Of a stretch of 64,000 nucleotides of DNA, positions 1 to 9,432 are shown one piece after another. The position numbers and the translations under genes were made by a program. Each line of letters opens with the position of its first letter. Position 1 is the stretch's first letter. The notes beneath the pieces were generated by a model. It was not told the DNA's origin, made no database searches, and worked only from the letters and a program-made list of their open reading frames with translations. Source of the DNA: Coriaria nepalensis (lineage: Eukaryota > Streptophyta > Magnoliopsida > Cucurbitales > Coriariaceae); contig CP114481.1 of NCBI GenBank assembly GCA_027186245.1, forward strand, positions 42,377,501 through 42,441,500. Reading direction: 5' to 3'.

Positions 1-61
1 TACACCAAAAGTTCGTGGAGGTCAACGGAGCTTTGATCCACGATGAAATAATTGAGATAGG

Positions 62-520
62 CTAGGAAGTGCAAGTTTCAAGGGTTGTAAGAACCAGAAT
101 CAAAATCAGGATAGAGCACAGAATAAGAAGAACAAGATTCAAGGCTTGTAAACTCAAGGAAGACCATTTAGCCAGTCCAATAAATGTGGCAAAATCCATT
201 TTGGAGCATGTAAAGCTAGGATGGTAGGGTGCTATAATTATGGATGACAAGGGCACTCTGCTAGAGAGTGCAAAAACCGAAGGAGGAGTGAAGGACAATA
301 AGTGAAACCAAATTCAATGGTGTTTACCATCATTCGACATGGAGCTGAATTGAGCCCATCCACCATGATATCAGGCAAGATTTTTATTTTTTGCAATTTT
401 GCGTTAGTCCTTATAGATTATGGTGTAACACAATCCTTCATTTCTTTGAGGTTTGTTAGTAGGATTAAACAAACCCTAGATAAATTAGTTGAAATGTTTA
501 GCATAGCGCTACCCATATGA
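62..520 (+). pseudogene. gag zinc knuckle and start of retroviral-type aspartic protease, degenerate
   Basis: The nucleocapsid zinc knuckle lies at about 230-271 and reads CYNYG*QGHSAREC. Its second cysteine is a tyrosine and a stop codon falls inside it, whereas the copy at 28689-28730 has an intact CCHC box. The protease follows at about 395-450 with ALVLIDYGVTQSFIS, where the catalytic Asp-Ser/Thr-Gly triplet of the family has become Asp-Tyr-Gly. An active protease would normally cut the Gag-Pol precursor, and this one is unlikely to work. Frame changes separate the pieces. Confidence 0.8.
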
Positions 521-599
521 TGATGTCATCTCACTCGCTGCGAGCTGTACACTTGAAATTAAAGGATATGAAATTATTCAAAATCTTGCGCTATTAGAG

Positions 600-1503
600 A
601 TGCATGATTTTGATGTCATATTAGGAATGGATTGTCTTTTCAAATATAATACCACAATGGATTGTCGACAAGAAAGAGTAATATTTGAACTACTAGGAGA
701 AGAAAAGTTCGAGTTCATTAGTGATTCAACGAGGATACCAATTCCATTAGCATCTATAGTTAAAGCAACAAAGTTTTTGAAGAGTGGTTGTGTTGGATAT
801 CTTGCTAGAGTAGCGGATACTCGCAAAGAAACACAGCTAATGCTTGAAGATGTTCCTATAGTTTATAACTTTCTTAGAGTTCTTCCTAAAGAGCTACTAG
901 GACTTCCCCTAGACCGTGAGATTAAATATGAAATACACTTAGAACCAGGAACTACACCAATCTTAGAAGCTGCATATCGTATGGCGCCATCAAAATTGAA
1001 GAAACTTAAGAAACAGTTACAAGAACTACTTGACAAAGGCCAAATTCGCCCAAGTTTTCACCTTGGGGAGCACCTGTGTTATTTGTGAAGAAGAAAGATG
1101 GGTCGATGAGGAGGTGCATTGACTATAGGGAGATTAATAAAGTGACTATAAAGAAACAATATCCTCTACCACAAATAGATGATTTGTTCAATCGACTCCA
1201 TGAGGCTTCAGTATTCACAGATATAGATTTAAGTTCAAGATACCATTAGCTGAAGATCTGAGGATGTGACATTGTAAAAATTGCTTTTTGGACACGTTAT
1301 GGGCATTATGAATTTCTCATCGACCTAACTAATGCCCTAACTTCCTTTATGGATTTGATGAATCGAGTATTTAAAGTGTATCTAGATAAGTTCGTCATTG
1401 TCTTTATTGATGATATTCTTGTCTATTCAATGTCTAAGGGAGAGCACGTAGAACACTTGAAAATAGTGTTGCAAACACTAAGAGATCATCAAGTTTATGC
1501 CAA
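600..1503 (+). pseudogene. Protease end and reverse transcriptase (partial), Gypsy
   Basis: The frame from 600 begins with [14 protein letters not shown], the conserved end of the Gypsy protease/linker. It passes through the LPLDREIKYEIHLEPGT entry to RT and then shifts frame after about 1060. The palm continues with [17 protein letters not shown] at about 1088-1140 and reaches the catalytic FIDD motif at about 1400-1420 ([10 protein letters not shown]). RT would copy the element's RNA into DNA. The frame is broken between 1070 and 1350 and the thumb, RNase H and integrase are missing. Confidence 0.85.
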
Positions 1504-1620
1504 CATTGTCTTTATGAAAAATGATATCACATATAATCTATTTTATAGAAAACACATTAAATCCCATCAATACTAAATCAAGGTTTCAGGAAAGGGAATA
1601 CCTCTTTTGATTTATAGAAC
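1504..1620. other. Unassigned junction sequence
   Basis: This short stretch follows the point where homology to the Gypsy RT ends. I see no coding potential, LTR end or target duplication in it. Confidence 0.4.
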
Positions 1621-2965
1621 TCTTTTTGAATAAGATGGGGAGGCACCCGCGTGTTCACCCTCTAACTGTTATCCACACAATTTGTTTCGCACGGTTAAGT
1701 TTTTACTTAAGGTTGCAACTCATGAAATAATAAGTTTAGGGGAAGGGATTGGAAAAGACTATTTTCTCTCTATTGATTTTCGGCCTAGAGGCTTGTGTAA
1801 GCACATCTTGATTTTGACTACTATATGCCTTGTATTTATAGGTAAAGGCTAGGTCATACTTTCCTAATGTCATTAGGAATCCTAGTTGTCATTAGGCTAA
1901 AGCTCATTCAATAGTCGACCACCCATGAGTTATTTAATAAACCCTTTGATTAATTTTGACCCATAAAAATCCAATTAATAATCTCACCCATTAATGCTTT
2001 AATTTCTTATAATTATGAACCCTTAGGATCCTTTTATAATCAAAATAAAAGTTCTAATGTAACTTATTAATTTCCAATTAATTCAATACCACACTTAGTT
2101 TGCTACCATAGCTACATGACATTAAATTAACAATTCTTCCATCTCGCCAATATCTCAATTCATCCTAGGGCATAGTATATTGCTAAACCCTACTAAGCAA
2201 ATCATATTTACAAGCATTCCTTTATTGAACATCGACAATGGATTTACATAAACTCCTTTCAAACCATACTATTTTGCAAGATTATTTATTCAATAAAGTA
2301 TATAATGCATAAGACCTTATTCCAAAATACAAAAGTGATGGATTCCCTCTTGACCACTCATAATCTATCTCACACACAACTTCATATCCAACGTTTCACC
2401 TCGTGTTCACCCATAGCTAGAACTAATAAGAATGATGTCAAAGTATGAATTCAGGTACTCAAGGAAACTATGGTGTCTCTAGTCACAGGATCATATGTAA
2501 ACTAGTCACTAAATAACTCTCATTAATAATCAATATTAGTTAGCATGGAGAATTACCTAAGTATCATGTTCAACACTTAGTCTCTACAAAGCACCCACAA
2601 TATAATCATTGTGTTCTACTAACACCATTGGTTGTGAGATCGACCAGCCTAACAATTAGGTGATGAACTGCATGATTAATTATCCAGACTAATTCGATGT
2701 ATATTCCCAAGATCCTATGACAATGAACCGTTTGTATCTTAAGACCTTATAGGAACTCGAGTCTCTACTAGTATGATTTCTATCATGGTCTCTAGAGTGC
2801 ATAACTCCAAATACGAGACTTGATGACCCTTTCTCTCCCATGGGTAGGCTAATAGGAATTATGTCAAAATATGAAGTCTGGTACTTAAGTAAACCATGAT
2901 ATCTTAGGTTGGAGGATAACATATAAAATAGTCACTAGATAATTCTCATTAACCACCATGTCCTA
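1620..2965 (-). mobile_element. Decayed Copia-type LTR (related to Copia-A), probably minus orientation
   Basis: AT-rich non-coding DNA. The stretch at about 2150-2600 follows the Copia-A LTR at about 24040-24440 in the same order and strand. Shared landmarks include a 'cctaggg' patch, 'aaaccctacta', a 'tggtg' patch before 'tctcattaa', and 'atcatgttca' before 'ttagtct'. That LTR lies on the minus strand, so this remnant is inferred to as well. Neither end is clear, and no TG/CA ends with target duplications could be fixed. It is more diverged than the other Copia-A copies. Confidence 0.5.
2418..2960. repeat. Diverged direct duplication inside the decayed LTR
   Basis: About 115 bases at 2418-2535 recur at 2845-2960, roughly 427 bases downstream in the same orientation. 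Both copies run 'ctaata.gaat.atgtcaaa.tatga' and then 'ggtact.aag' and 'tagtcact.a.taa.tctcattaa'. The stretch between them was not seen to repeat, so this is either a diverged tandem duplication of about 427 bp or two short direct repeats. Confidence 0.6.
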
Positions 2966-3480
2966 GCTATCTTCTTAAATTATGGCGACATCCATTTGCA
3001 GCTATTGGAGAGGCGGATAGGGAGCTTGAGCAAACGGATGTCACTTGGGATGCTATCCAAATGTTCTCTTTTCATAGGGGTTAGCCTACTTTAAATTGTA
3101 TTACTTTAGTGTTGTATGACTTCTTTGGATCGCTCAGGGGGCTGACCCTTTTATGACTTTCTTATTTTTGTCGCTAGGTCGGCTAATGGCCAATCCTTTT
3201 GTGGGTAATTTGACAATTTTTAGGTTGGCTTAGTGGCTAATCTTTTAGTTGAAGTTTTGACTTTTATTTCTACTAATACTTTATTTATTTTGATATCCAC
3301 CTAGTGAACAATTATATAGCCAAACATCTTATTTATCACGTACATTTGCACATGGCTTGAATGTAGTACTTCAAATAAAAGCCGTTAATTGGTTTATATT
3401 GCATTACACCTTCCAAACATTCTAGCTAGTAAGAATTATTAGAAAATATTTGTCACACTTAGAAAGGTCCTTCCCAGAGT
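2966..3480. other. Non-coding stretch with a possible coiled-coil ORF tail
   Basis: At about 2990-3065 the plus strand reads GEADRELEQTDVTWDAIQMF before a stop. This is an acidic, helix-like tail, and the T-rich stretch after it resembles the one after 63100. The likeness to the remnant at 62600-63110 is only in style. The rest shows no coding sequence. Confidence 0.25.
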
Positions 3481-3706
3481 GGAGCCCATGTTCAATAGGC
3501 TTTGAACACACATGTTTGGTCGATCGATAACAATACCTTCTAGACAAGAACTCTGATTGCAAATGACTTAGCATTCACCCTTTTGTTTTAGGCTATAATG
3601 ACTATTTTTATAAGCCGTCAAAACATTTAAAGGATCTAATATTTATCCTTCCAAGTACTCGGGGAGAGTTAGGATCGTTTTGCAGGGCGATCCTTAAGGA
3701 TTTTTG

Positions 3707-4230
3707 TTAAATTTCCATTAGTAGTATAACATCATGGCCATATACTGAAGAGTACAACATAGTTGACATACTAGTTTTCGATGTCATTCTGCAAGCCAAT
3801 ATTGTTGGTCTTATGAGGTCGTGCCACGATCTTGGATTCTCCTTAATCATCTTCTTAATTAGACTAATCACTATCTTATTAGTAGGCTTAAGCTGGCCAT
3901 TAGCTTGAGCACAGTAAGGTGTCAAAGTAATTAATTTGAAGCCATGTTCTTCCACGAGGTTGGCCATTAGGCCACCAAGGCAATAAATAATCATTTTGCT
4001 TTAAGAACTCGAGGACCTCCACCTAGGTTAATCTCTTTACTGGTACATCTTCGACCCACTTTGTAAAATAATCCATTGTGACAAGAATATATGTATGATG
4101 CTTATTTGACTCGGGATATATCTGACCGATCACATCAATAGCCCAAACTCTAAATGGCTAAGTTTTTATGATCGGTTGCATTTCCAAAGCTGGTTGATTT
4201 TGGATTAGTTCGTATCTCTTACAACTCCTA
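3707..4230 (-). pseudogene. Integrase (Tat-type Gypsy), degenerate
   Basis: The minus strand reads PFRVWAIDVIGQIYPESNKH at about 4160, then MDYFTKWVEDVPVKRLT, which carries the first catalytic Asp region of the rve integrase core. After a frame change, positions 3994-3707 give HGFKLITLTPYCAQANGQ and a helical segment ending SSVYGHDVILLMEI. Integrase inserts the element's DNA copy into the chromosome. The second catalytic Asp segment lies in the broken stretch near 4000, and the usual S-P-Y-x-P-Q motif reads T-P-Y-C-A-Q. It should be inactive. Confidence 0.8.
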
Positions 4231-4405
4231 TATCATTTAGATGGATCTTCCAATAAAAGATGTGCCACCTAATCATCCATCACATTTTTTATCGAGCCTA
4301 ATGGGATCCACAGATTCCATTATTAACCTTCCTAGTGATCTCTACGCCTTTGGTGAATCCGAGTCATCTAAGAAGTTGGTCGTTAGGCCTTGTAATCTAC
4401 GGCAT

Positions 4406-4800
4406 TTATTTGAATACAAATAGAGTGTAACCAATGATTGCTATGTGAGAGGCACCAAGCTCTAGCAGAATTTCCAATCCTATAATCAAAGCTTCATATT
4501 TAGATTTATTATTCGTGCATGGGAAATTAAGATGGAAGAACCAAGTGCTATATACACCTTTTGCTAACCTAATAGAGGTCTTGACTCCTACCATGTGTTC
4601 GGTATTAGACCCGTCAAAGTGCAATTCCTAGATATATCGCTCGACATGTAGTACCTCAAACACATTATGCATTCGACAAAAGCTCAAAAGGGTGATTAGC
4701 CAAGAAATTAGCTAGTGCTTGTCCTTTGATCAATTTTTATGGTATATAATAGAGGCAGAACTCAGCCAACGCTAGGGCCCATTTGCCTAAGCATCCTTTG
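4406..4800 (-). pseudogene. Second (archaeal-type) RNase H domain of a Tat element, degenerate
   Basis: The 72-residue frame at 4624-4406 has MHFDGSNTEHMVGVK, giving the DGS signature with the first acidic residue. It is followed by NFPCTNNKSKYEALIIGLEI, which carries the conserved N-x-x-Y-E-A-L-x-x-G-L of plant Tat second RNase H domains. In an intact element this domain removes RNA from the RNA:DNA hybrid. Upstream on the same strand the sequence is broken by stops. Confidence 0.75.
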
Positions 4801-5238
4801 AGAATCGGTAGAGATAGTATGTATTTGACTAGATCGGTACGGGCAATCACCAAAACTTAGAGTTTTTGATAGGTAATATCAAAGTTTCGTAATTGAAAAA
4901 TACAAAGACAGACATAACTTCTCAATGGAAGTATATCATACCTCGATAGGAGTCAACACTCTACTCAAATGTATAACAGCATTAGTTAACCTCTCATAAG
5001 CTGGCTAGATACTGCTTGATCCAGTCGAACACTTCCTGAGTGTAGGGTAGCCAAAAAAATTTGTCTTCCTATTTTAACTTCAGTAAGGGAATAAACGCCT
5101 TTGTTTTCCCGGCCAGATTCTGAAAAAATCTCCTTAAGAAATTAATTTGGTTGAGGAAGCACTGAAGGTTCTTCTTATTTCCAGGTGGATGGGCTTCTAT
5201 GATGGATTTGGTCTTCCGCTGGTGACATCATTTCCCCT

Positions 5239-5960
5239 TTAGTGGATTAGAAACTCAAGGAAATTTTCGTATGAAATGTCAAAAGTACACTTTTGTGGAT
5301 TCATCTTTAACTTGTGAAGTTGTGTTCTGTCCAATGTCTTCTTTAGATCGGGCAAGTGATTGATAGCTCTAAGAAATTCCGCTACTACATTGTCAATATA
5401 GACTCTCATAATAAGACTGATCAAGTCATGAAATTAACATTCATAGCTTTTTGATAGGTTGCCTCAGTATTCTTTAATTCGAAGCACATAACTATCCATT
5501 CAAATAATCTTATCGCATGCGGGCATTAGAATGCAATCTTATAGACATCTTCTTTAACTATTAATATTTGATTATACCATGAGTGTCCATCCAAGAATTA
5601 CAAGAATTCGTGCCTGACTGGTCCATCAACTAGTAAATCGGCTATGGGCATAGGATATTCATCATTAGAGTTGCCAGATTCAAGTTGGTAAGTCTATACA
5701 TATCTTCAACTTGCCATTCATTTTTGTGACGAGTACGATATTGGACATCCACTTGAAATACCTTGATTTTCAGATGAAGCCGGCATTATGTAGCCATTCT
5801 AAGTCTCCTTCTATTTCAAGGTTACCTTAGTCGAGATCCACCAAGGTGGCTGCTAGAAAGATTTATACCCAGTCTTGATCGAAAATTGATGCTAAACAAA
5901 TGATAGATCGAGTGCGGGCATTTTGTGTTTATCCTAAGGAAAATGATCATAGTAAGCTGA
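5239..5960 (-). pseudogene. Reverse transcriptase (Tat-type Gypsy), degenerate
   Basis: Minus-strand pieces in family order are SNIVLVTKMNGKLKICIDLP (about 5755-5690), a broken fingers/palm segment, then MRVYIDNVVAEFL at about 5411. In the last piece the catalytic Y-I-D-D has become YIDN. DLKKTLDRTQLHKLKMNPQK and CTFDISYENFLEFLIH follow, which is the usual N-P-x-K-C-x-F segment. The D-to-N change in the catalytic pair and several frameshifts would abolish activity. It lies upstream of the RNase H at 4406 on the same strand, as expected. Confidence 0.8.
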
Positions 5961-6299
5961 TAACAACATGATCATTTCATTTTTCATTTATATAGAGATA
6001 ACGCTACTAATATAAACTAATTGAGGATTTTCGGCCGACCCTAGACTTATTTCTTTTAAAGGGTCTTCTACATTGGCGTTAAGATCATCTAACTTAGTCG
6101 TGGTAAGGTCTAGTTGATCGATGATTAGGCCTTCATCTGGCTCCTCTATTTTGCATTTGAGGTATTCATCAGCTCGATCTTTGGCCTATCTGCCTTTATA
6201 TGCAAATATTTGTGCTTTCAAAACTTTTCATTCAAAACAAATAGCCATCCATTTTGTACTCAATTCTTAGCATGCTATATGAAATGACAAAGAAGATTA

Positions 6300-6862
6300 T
6301 TAACTCAATACTTCAACGTGTACATCAATCACATGATCATAAGCATACCAGATAATGAAACTACTTGTATTGTAGGTGAGACTTTACTTACCTAAACTCT
6401 GGTTATTCTATAAAAATCTATTGTGGCATGAGACATGAATTTCCATGCACATAAAGCCGATATCAAGAGTAAGGTGTGCGAGCCCATGTAGTCAACACTG
6501 ACCCAGGAAGCATCATCACTAGTCACTATTGAACGCCATGAATAAGATGAATATGATATTTGGGCATCATGGGCGGCTTCTCATGTATAAATAGCTAGGA
6601 ATAATGAGAAAAACAGAGGAGTAATGGCCTTCCCTCTCTAAAACTCTTGCTATTTCATTCTTAAACTCTATAACTAATTATTATCTTTAGCAAAACTCTT
6701 GCTCTCTAAGTATATCTCTCTTTTATACCACGCAAATACTCATTCAGTCACTAGAGAGGGGGCCCACCAGTCCTCACCCTAGTGAGTCCTTCCTTGTTTT
6801 CATTTTAAGTGGTTAACTTGGACATATAGTTAGAGAGAAGCTAGATTTCAATACTAATAGTT
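6300..6862 (+). mobile_element. Forward Tat-type LTR (3' part), start uncertain
   Basis: This block has a TATA box (6585-6594) and a Y-rich leader, and it ends next to a primer-site-like TTTGGCACC...GTGGG at 6861-6875. Plant Tat elements typically place TTTGGCGCC followed by GTGGG just after their 5' LTR. The left end of the LTR could not be fixed, and no matching 3' LTR was seen after the coding part ends near 22740, so no target duplication can be checked. Confidence 0.55.
6585..6594 (+). promoter_or_regulatory. TATA box in the Tat LTR
   Basis: GTATAAATAG matches a plant TATA box. It sits about 270 bases before the LTR end, a normal place for an LTR promoter. Confidence 0.6.
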
Positions 6863-6878
6863 TGGCACCTGTGGGAAC
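6863..6878 (+). other. Primer-binding-site region of the Tat element
   Basis: TGGCACCTGTGGGAAC resembles the TGGCGCC...GTGGGAA segment that follows the 5' LTR in plant Tat elements and primes minus-strand DNA synthesis with a tRNA. It differs from the usual form by a base change and a short gap. Confidence 0.55.
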
Positions 6879-6947
6879 AAAAGTCCATGACTGAATCACT
6901 AATATAAGTAGCCACCTACTTCTTTTGCTCTCATCAGTGAAGCAAAA

Positions 6948-7456
6948 ATGGATAAAAATTGTGGAGCTTGTCTAGTCTAGAGGGACATTTCCAAGAAAAC
7001 TAGGGTTCCTCAGTTACCTAGTTGCGGCTTGTCGAGCATTATTTTGCCAAAACATACAAAGAGTCCCAGCCGGAAGAGCCACCTAACCATGTGTCTCCCT
7101 CTAGGAAAGGCACGCACTCTAGCATTTCTTCTCTAGAATCTTTCTATGGACCTCATACTCGGAAGAAGAGCTAGGGAGAAAAGATATCAGGCTAGGGAAG
7201 CAACATGGGAGAAGATATTTGAGGGACCTAAAATAGCTAAGTCGACTTAGTCTTAAAGGGGCCCAACTTTGCCACTCGCTCTAGTAAGGGAGTTAGGGCT
7301 AAGTACTTAGGGCCTCTACAGGAGCAAACAAACATCAGCCCTCTGAATGACCTTGACCCAGCCATAGGTCAGACTAGTGATGTCTAGGACATTTCTTTTC
7401 TCAACTAAGCTTGATCACTTTTCTAGCATCGACTTAGTAATGCCCAGCGCTACTAC
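6948..7456 (+). pseudogene. Tat leader / gag N-terminus remnant
   Basis: An ATG at 6948 opens a short frame, but stops appear within 14 codons. Pieces such as PSRKGTHSSISSLESFYGPH and GPNFATRSSKG are Ser/Arg-rich, as in Tat gag N-termini, but no diagnostic motif is present. The segment ends at the insertion point of the Tekay-type element at 7457. Its continuation should start at 16256. Confidence 0.35.
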
Positions 7457-8470
7457 TGTAATGCCCGCCCTACTAGCTGTTTAGTTTATCAAATACTTTT
7501 CTAGGGAAACATATACAGCTAGTAGGTGCATTACTTTTTCTTTTTCTTATATATAAAATTATGTTCCTTAAAATTAACTTTATTTCCAAAAGCGGTTTCA
7601 ATGATATACATAATAATTTGAAAATATTACGGAAGTCTTTGTCATAGAAAATAATCCCAAAACTTTTTATATACTTTATTCTTTATTTGAATATACATAT
7701 ACGTATATATACATACATAAGGAGTGCAAATTTTCAAACTCATTGCTTACAGAGGTCGGGTCTCATATGTACAATCTCACGGACTGATAGCCTTAATTCA
7801 CCTATTCTTTAGCTTACCGCCCTACCTTTGTAATTTCCTACAACACAGACTAGATATCTATAAGCTAGAAGCTCAGTAAGGATAGTGTCCTACTCACATT
7901 GCTATTCTTTTTATGATTATCATGAGTTAGTGCTTTTACGACCTATATCTAACGTGCATAAATTTCTATCATTTATGACTTATATTTAACGTGTATATCA
8001 ACTGATATTTAATCAGCGGTCCGCTTATGACAGTTGCAATGATCCACTTATGACCTTTTCTTTAATATCATTTAGGGTCCTTTCTGATCGACAAGCGATC
8101 CTTCTTTTGACCCGGCTGCACCTCACTTTAATATTATGCATGCTTATTCTTTTATTTATTTTAGCATAACATTAACTTCTGGAAATACGAACATATGCAC
8201 TTAATATTTAAAGTTTGTACTTTCCTCAAACCATCATGCTATATTACGTTCATTCTAGTTATGATTCTTATTTCTAGCATAGTAATCATAGTATATCACT
8301 TTTACTTAGCATGCCATAATTATAATCCTAACGCATACATAACCAAGTCATCATACTTAATAATTAATATTATCCTAAATTAATATAATAATAACCATAA
8401 TAATAAACAAACAATATCCGGGTGTTGCAGTGAGACTATACTTACAAAAGTTGGTTGACCGGAGATCCTA

Positions 8471-8640
8471 ACTTTCCTCTTTTTCTCTTTCCTTTCTTTC
8501 CCTTCCTTTCCTTTCTCTCCTTTTTCCTTTCCTCTCTTTCTTGCCCTTTCTTTCCTTTCTTTCCTTTCTCTCATTTTTCCTTTCCTCTCTTTCTTTCCTT
8601 TCTTTCTTTTCTTTCCTTCCCCTCTCTTTCCCTTTTCTCT
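8471..8640 (-). repeat. Pyrimidine tract (CTTTC-rich); GA-rich leader of the LTR transcript
   Basis: About 170 bases are almost purely C and T on the plus strand, built from CTTTC/CCTTT/CTCTT steps. On the transcribed minus strand it is a purine run just downstream of the TATA box, so it should lie in the 5' leader of the element RNA. The long open frames across it are composition artefacts. The same tract is in the other LTR at 15701-15871. Confidence 0.85.
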
Positions 8641-8683
8641 TCAACCGTTAACTTACTTCTTCATTCCCTTATGGCATGAAGCC

Positions 8684-8692
8684 CTTTTATAG
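8684..8692 (-). promoter_or_regulatory. TATA box of Gypsy-1 left LTR
   Basis: On the minus strand the sequence reads GCTATAAAAGGGC (8681-8693), a strong TATA box. An identical box is in the right LTR at 15914-15922, which would drive the full-length RNA. Confidence 0.7.
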
Positions 8693-8725
8693 CAAGAGAT
8701 ATCTCATGCTAATATTGCCACTTGT

Positions 8726-8785
8726 ATGCCACTAAGCATATGTGCATGCCACTAAGCATATATGCATGCCACTAAGCATATGTGC
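8726..8785. repeat. Three tandem 20-bp units in left LTR
   Basis: The unit ATGCCACTAAGCATATGTGC occurs three times head to tail (8726, 8746, 8766), and the middle copy has one change. The partner LTR has two units. Confidence 0.9.
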
Positions 8786-9062
8786 ATGCTAACTTAATGA
8801 CACTTACTTGATGACTAACTAAATATGTTGCCAAATGGGATAAATGTGGAGCTTCATTATTTATTTTATTTTATTTTATTTTATTTGTATTATTATTATT
8901 AATTAAACTTAAGCCCCTATTAAGTTTTTAAATTTATAAAAAGATCCCCTACTATTTCTATCATTAAAATTTGTATATGTGGGAATTAGAATTTACTAAT
9001 GTGTCAAATTATAAATTATTTTCCCACTACTATGCCTAGTCTAGAAATGTTGGGGGATTACA

Positions 9063-9075
9063 TTCTCCCTTCCTT
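9063..9075 (-). other. Polypurine tract of Gypsy-1
   Basis: On the minus strand AAGGAAGGGAGAA directly precedes the 3' LTR. It follows the AATTTCGAGGACGAAATTTT motif typical of plant Tekay/Del elements. It primes plus-strand DNA synthesis. Confidence 0.8.
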
Positions 9076-9292
9076 ATAAAATTTCGTCCTCGAAATTTTA
9101 GTTCGGTTTGAATGTTTCCTGCCAATATGTCTGCCTCATTCAATATTTCCTTTATTTAACTACTAGAAGCAACATCCTTCCACTCCTAGACTTTTATTAG
9201 TACTTTATTGCTATCCTTAAATAGACTATTCATACTATGTTTCACGTTCACATGTGTACATGGTAACCCTCTTACATATACATCTCTGTAGT

Positions 9293-9432
9293 TTAAAACA
9301 GTTCTGGGTGTTTTTCTTTCATTTCATCTTCCCTTCCCATGTAGCTTCTTCTGTCTTACGGCTTTGCCATAGCACCTTAACCAGGGGTATGGCTTCATTC
9401 CTAAGCCTCTTTTCCTTGCGATCCAGAATCTA
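9293..9432 (-). pseudogene. Chromodomain and C-terminus of Gypsy-1 Pol
   Basis: Just beyond the stop at 9430-9432 the same minus-strand frame reads ILDRKEKRLRNEAIPLVKVL, then WQSRKTEEATWE. After a one-step frame change it ends MKEKHPELF with a stop at 9293-9295. This is the C-terminal chromodomain of Tekay-type chromoviruses, thought to guide integration toward histone marks. The stop before it is TAG where related copies read through, so a single base change separates it from the integrase frame. Confidence 0.85.

Larger units (their letters stand above)
1..1503 (+). mobile_element. Ty3/Gypsy (Tekay-type chromovirus) fragment, truncated both ends
   Basis: This is a partial retrotransposon reading forward: gag tail, zinc knuckle, aspartic protease, then the first half of reverse transcriptase. 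It is cut at the left by the window edge. It closely follows the copy at 25651-34936 from gag through RT, and the match stops near 1503, just after the RT palm. Beyond that the sequence is unrelated, so the right edge is a truncation or a later insertion. No LTR is visible. The many stops and frameshifts show that it is dead. The lineage call rests on the RT and protease wording shared with the two larger Tekay-type copies in the window. Confidence 0.85.
3480..6240 (-). mobile_element. Tat-lineage Ty3/Gypsy fragment, reversed
   Basis: Read on the minus strand, the order is RT (5960 to 5239), RNase H (4800 to 4406), integrase (4230 to 3707). RT-RNase H followed by a second RNase H and then integrase is the layout of plant Tat/Ogre/Retand elements. 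No LTR belonging to it is recognisable. It abuts the forward Tat LTR that starts near 6300, so the two Tat pieces lie in opposite directions. All domains carry several stops. Confidence 0.75.
7457..9062 (-). repeat. Gypsy-1 LTR, left copy (3' LTR of the element)
   Basis: 1606 bases, TGTAATGCCC...GGGGATTACA. It contains a U5-side hairpin (7469-7480 with 7515-7526), a long pyrimidine tract (8471-8640), a TATA box (8684-8692, minus) and three 20-bp repeat units (8726-8785). Compared with the right copy it lacks about 60 bases near 7990 and has one more 20-bp unit. Confidence 0.95.

Noticed and set aside
1..1503. Possible integrated plant pararetrovirus (caulimovirid)
   Set aside because: The protease-RT wording and zinc pattern match Tekay-type Gypsy copies in this window that have LTRs and integrase. 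No movement protein was seen.
8380..8679. Overlapping Lys/Glu/Arg-rich and Phe/Ser/Pro-rich frames on both strands (also 15672-15909)
   Set aside because: They arise from the C/T homopurine-homopyrimidine tract in the Gypsy-1 LTR, where stops are absent by composition. They are not genes.
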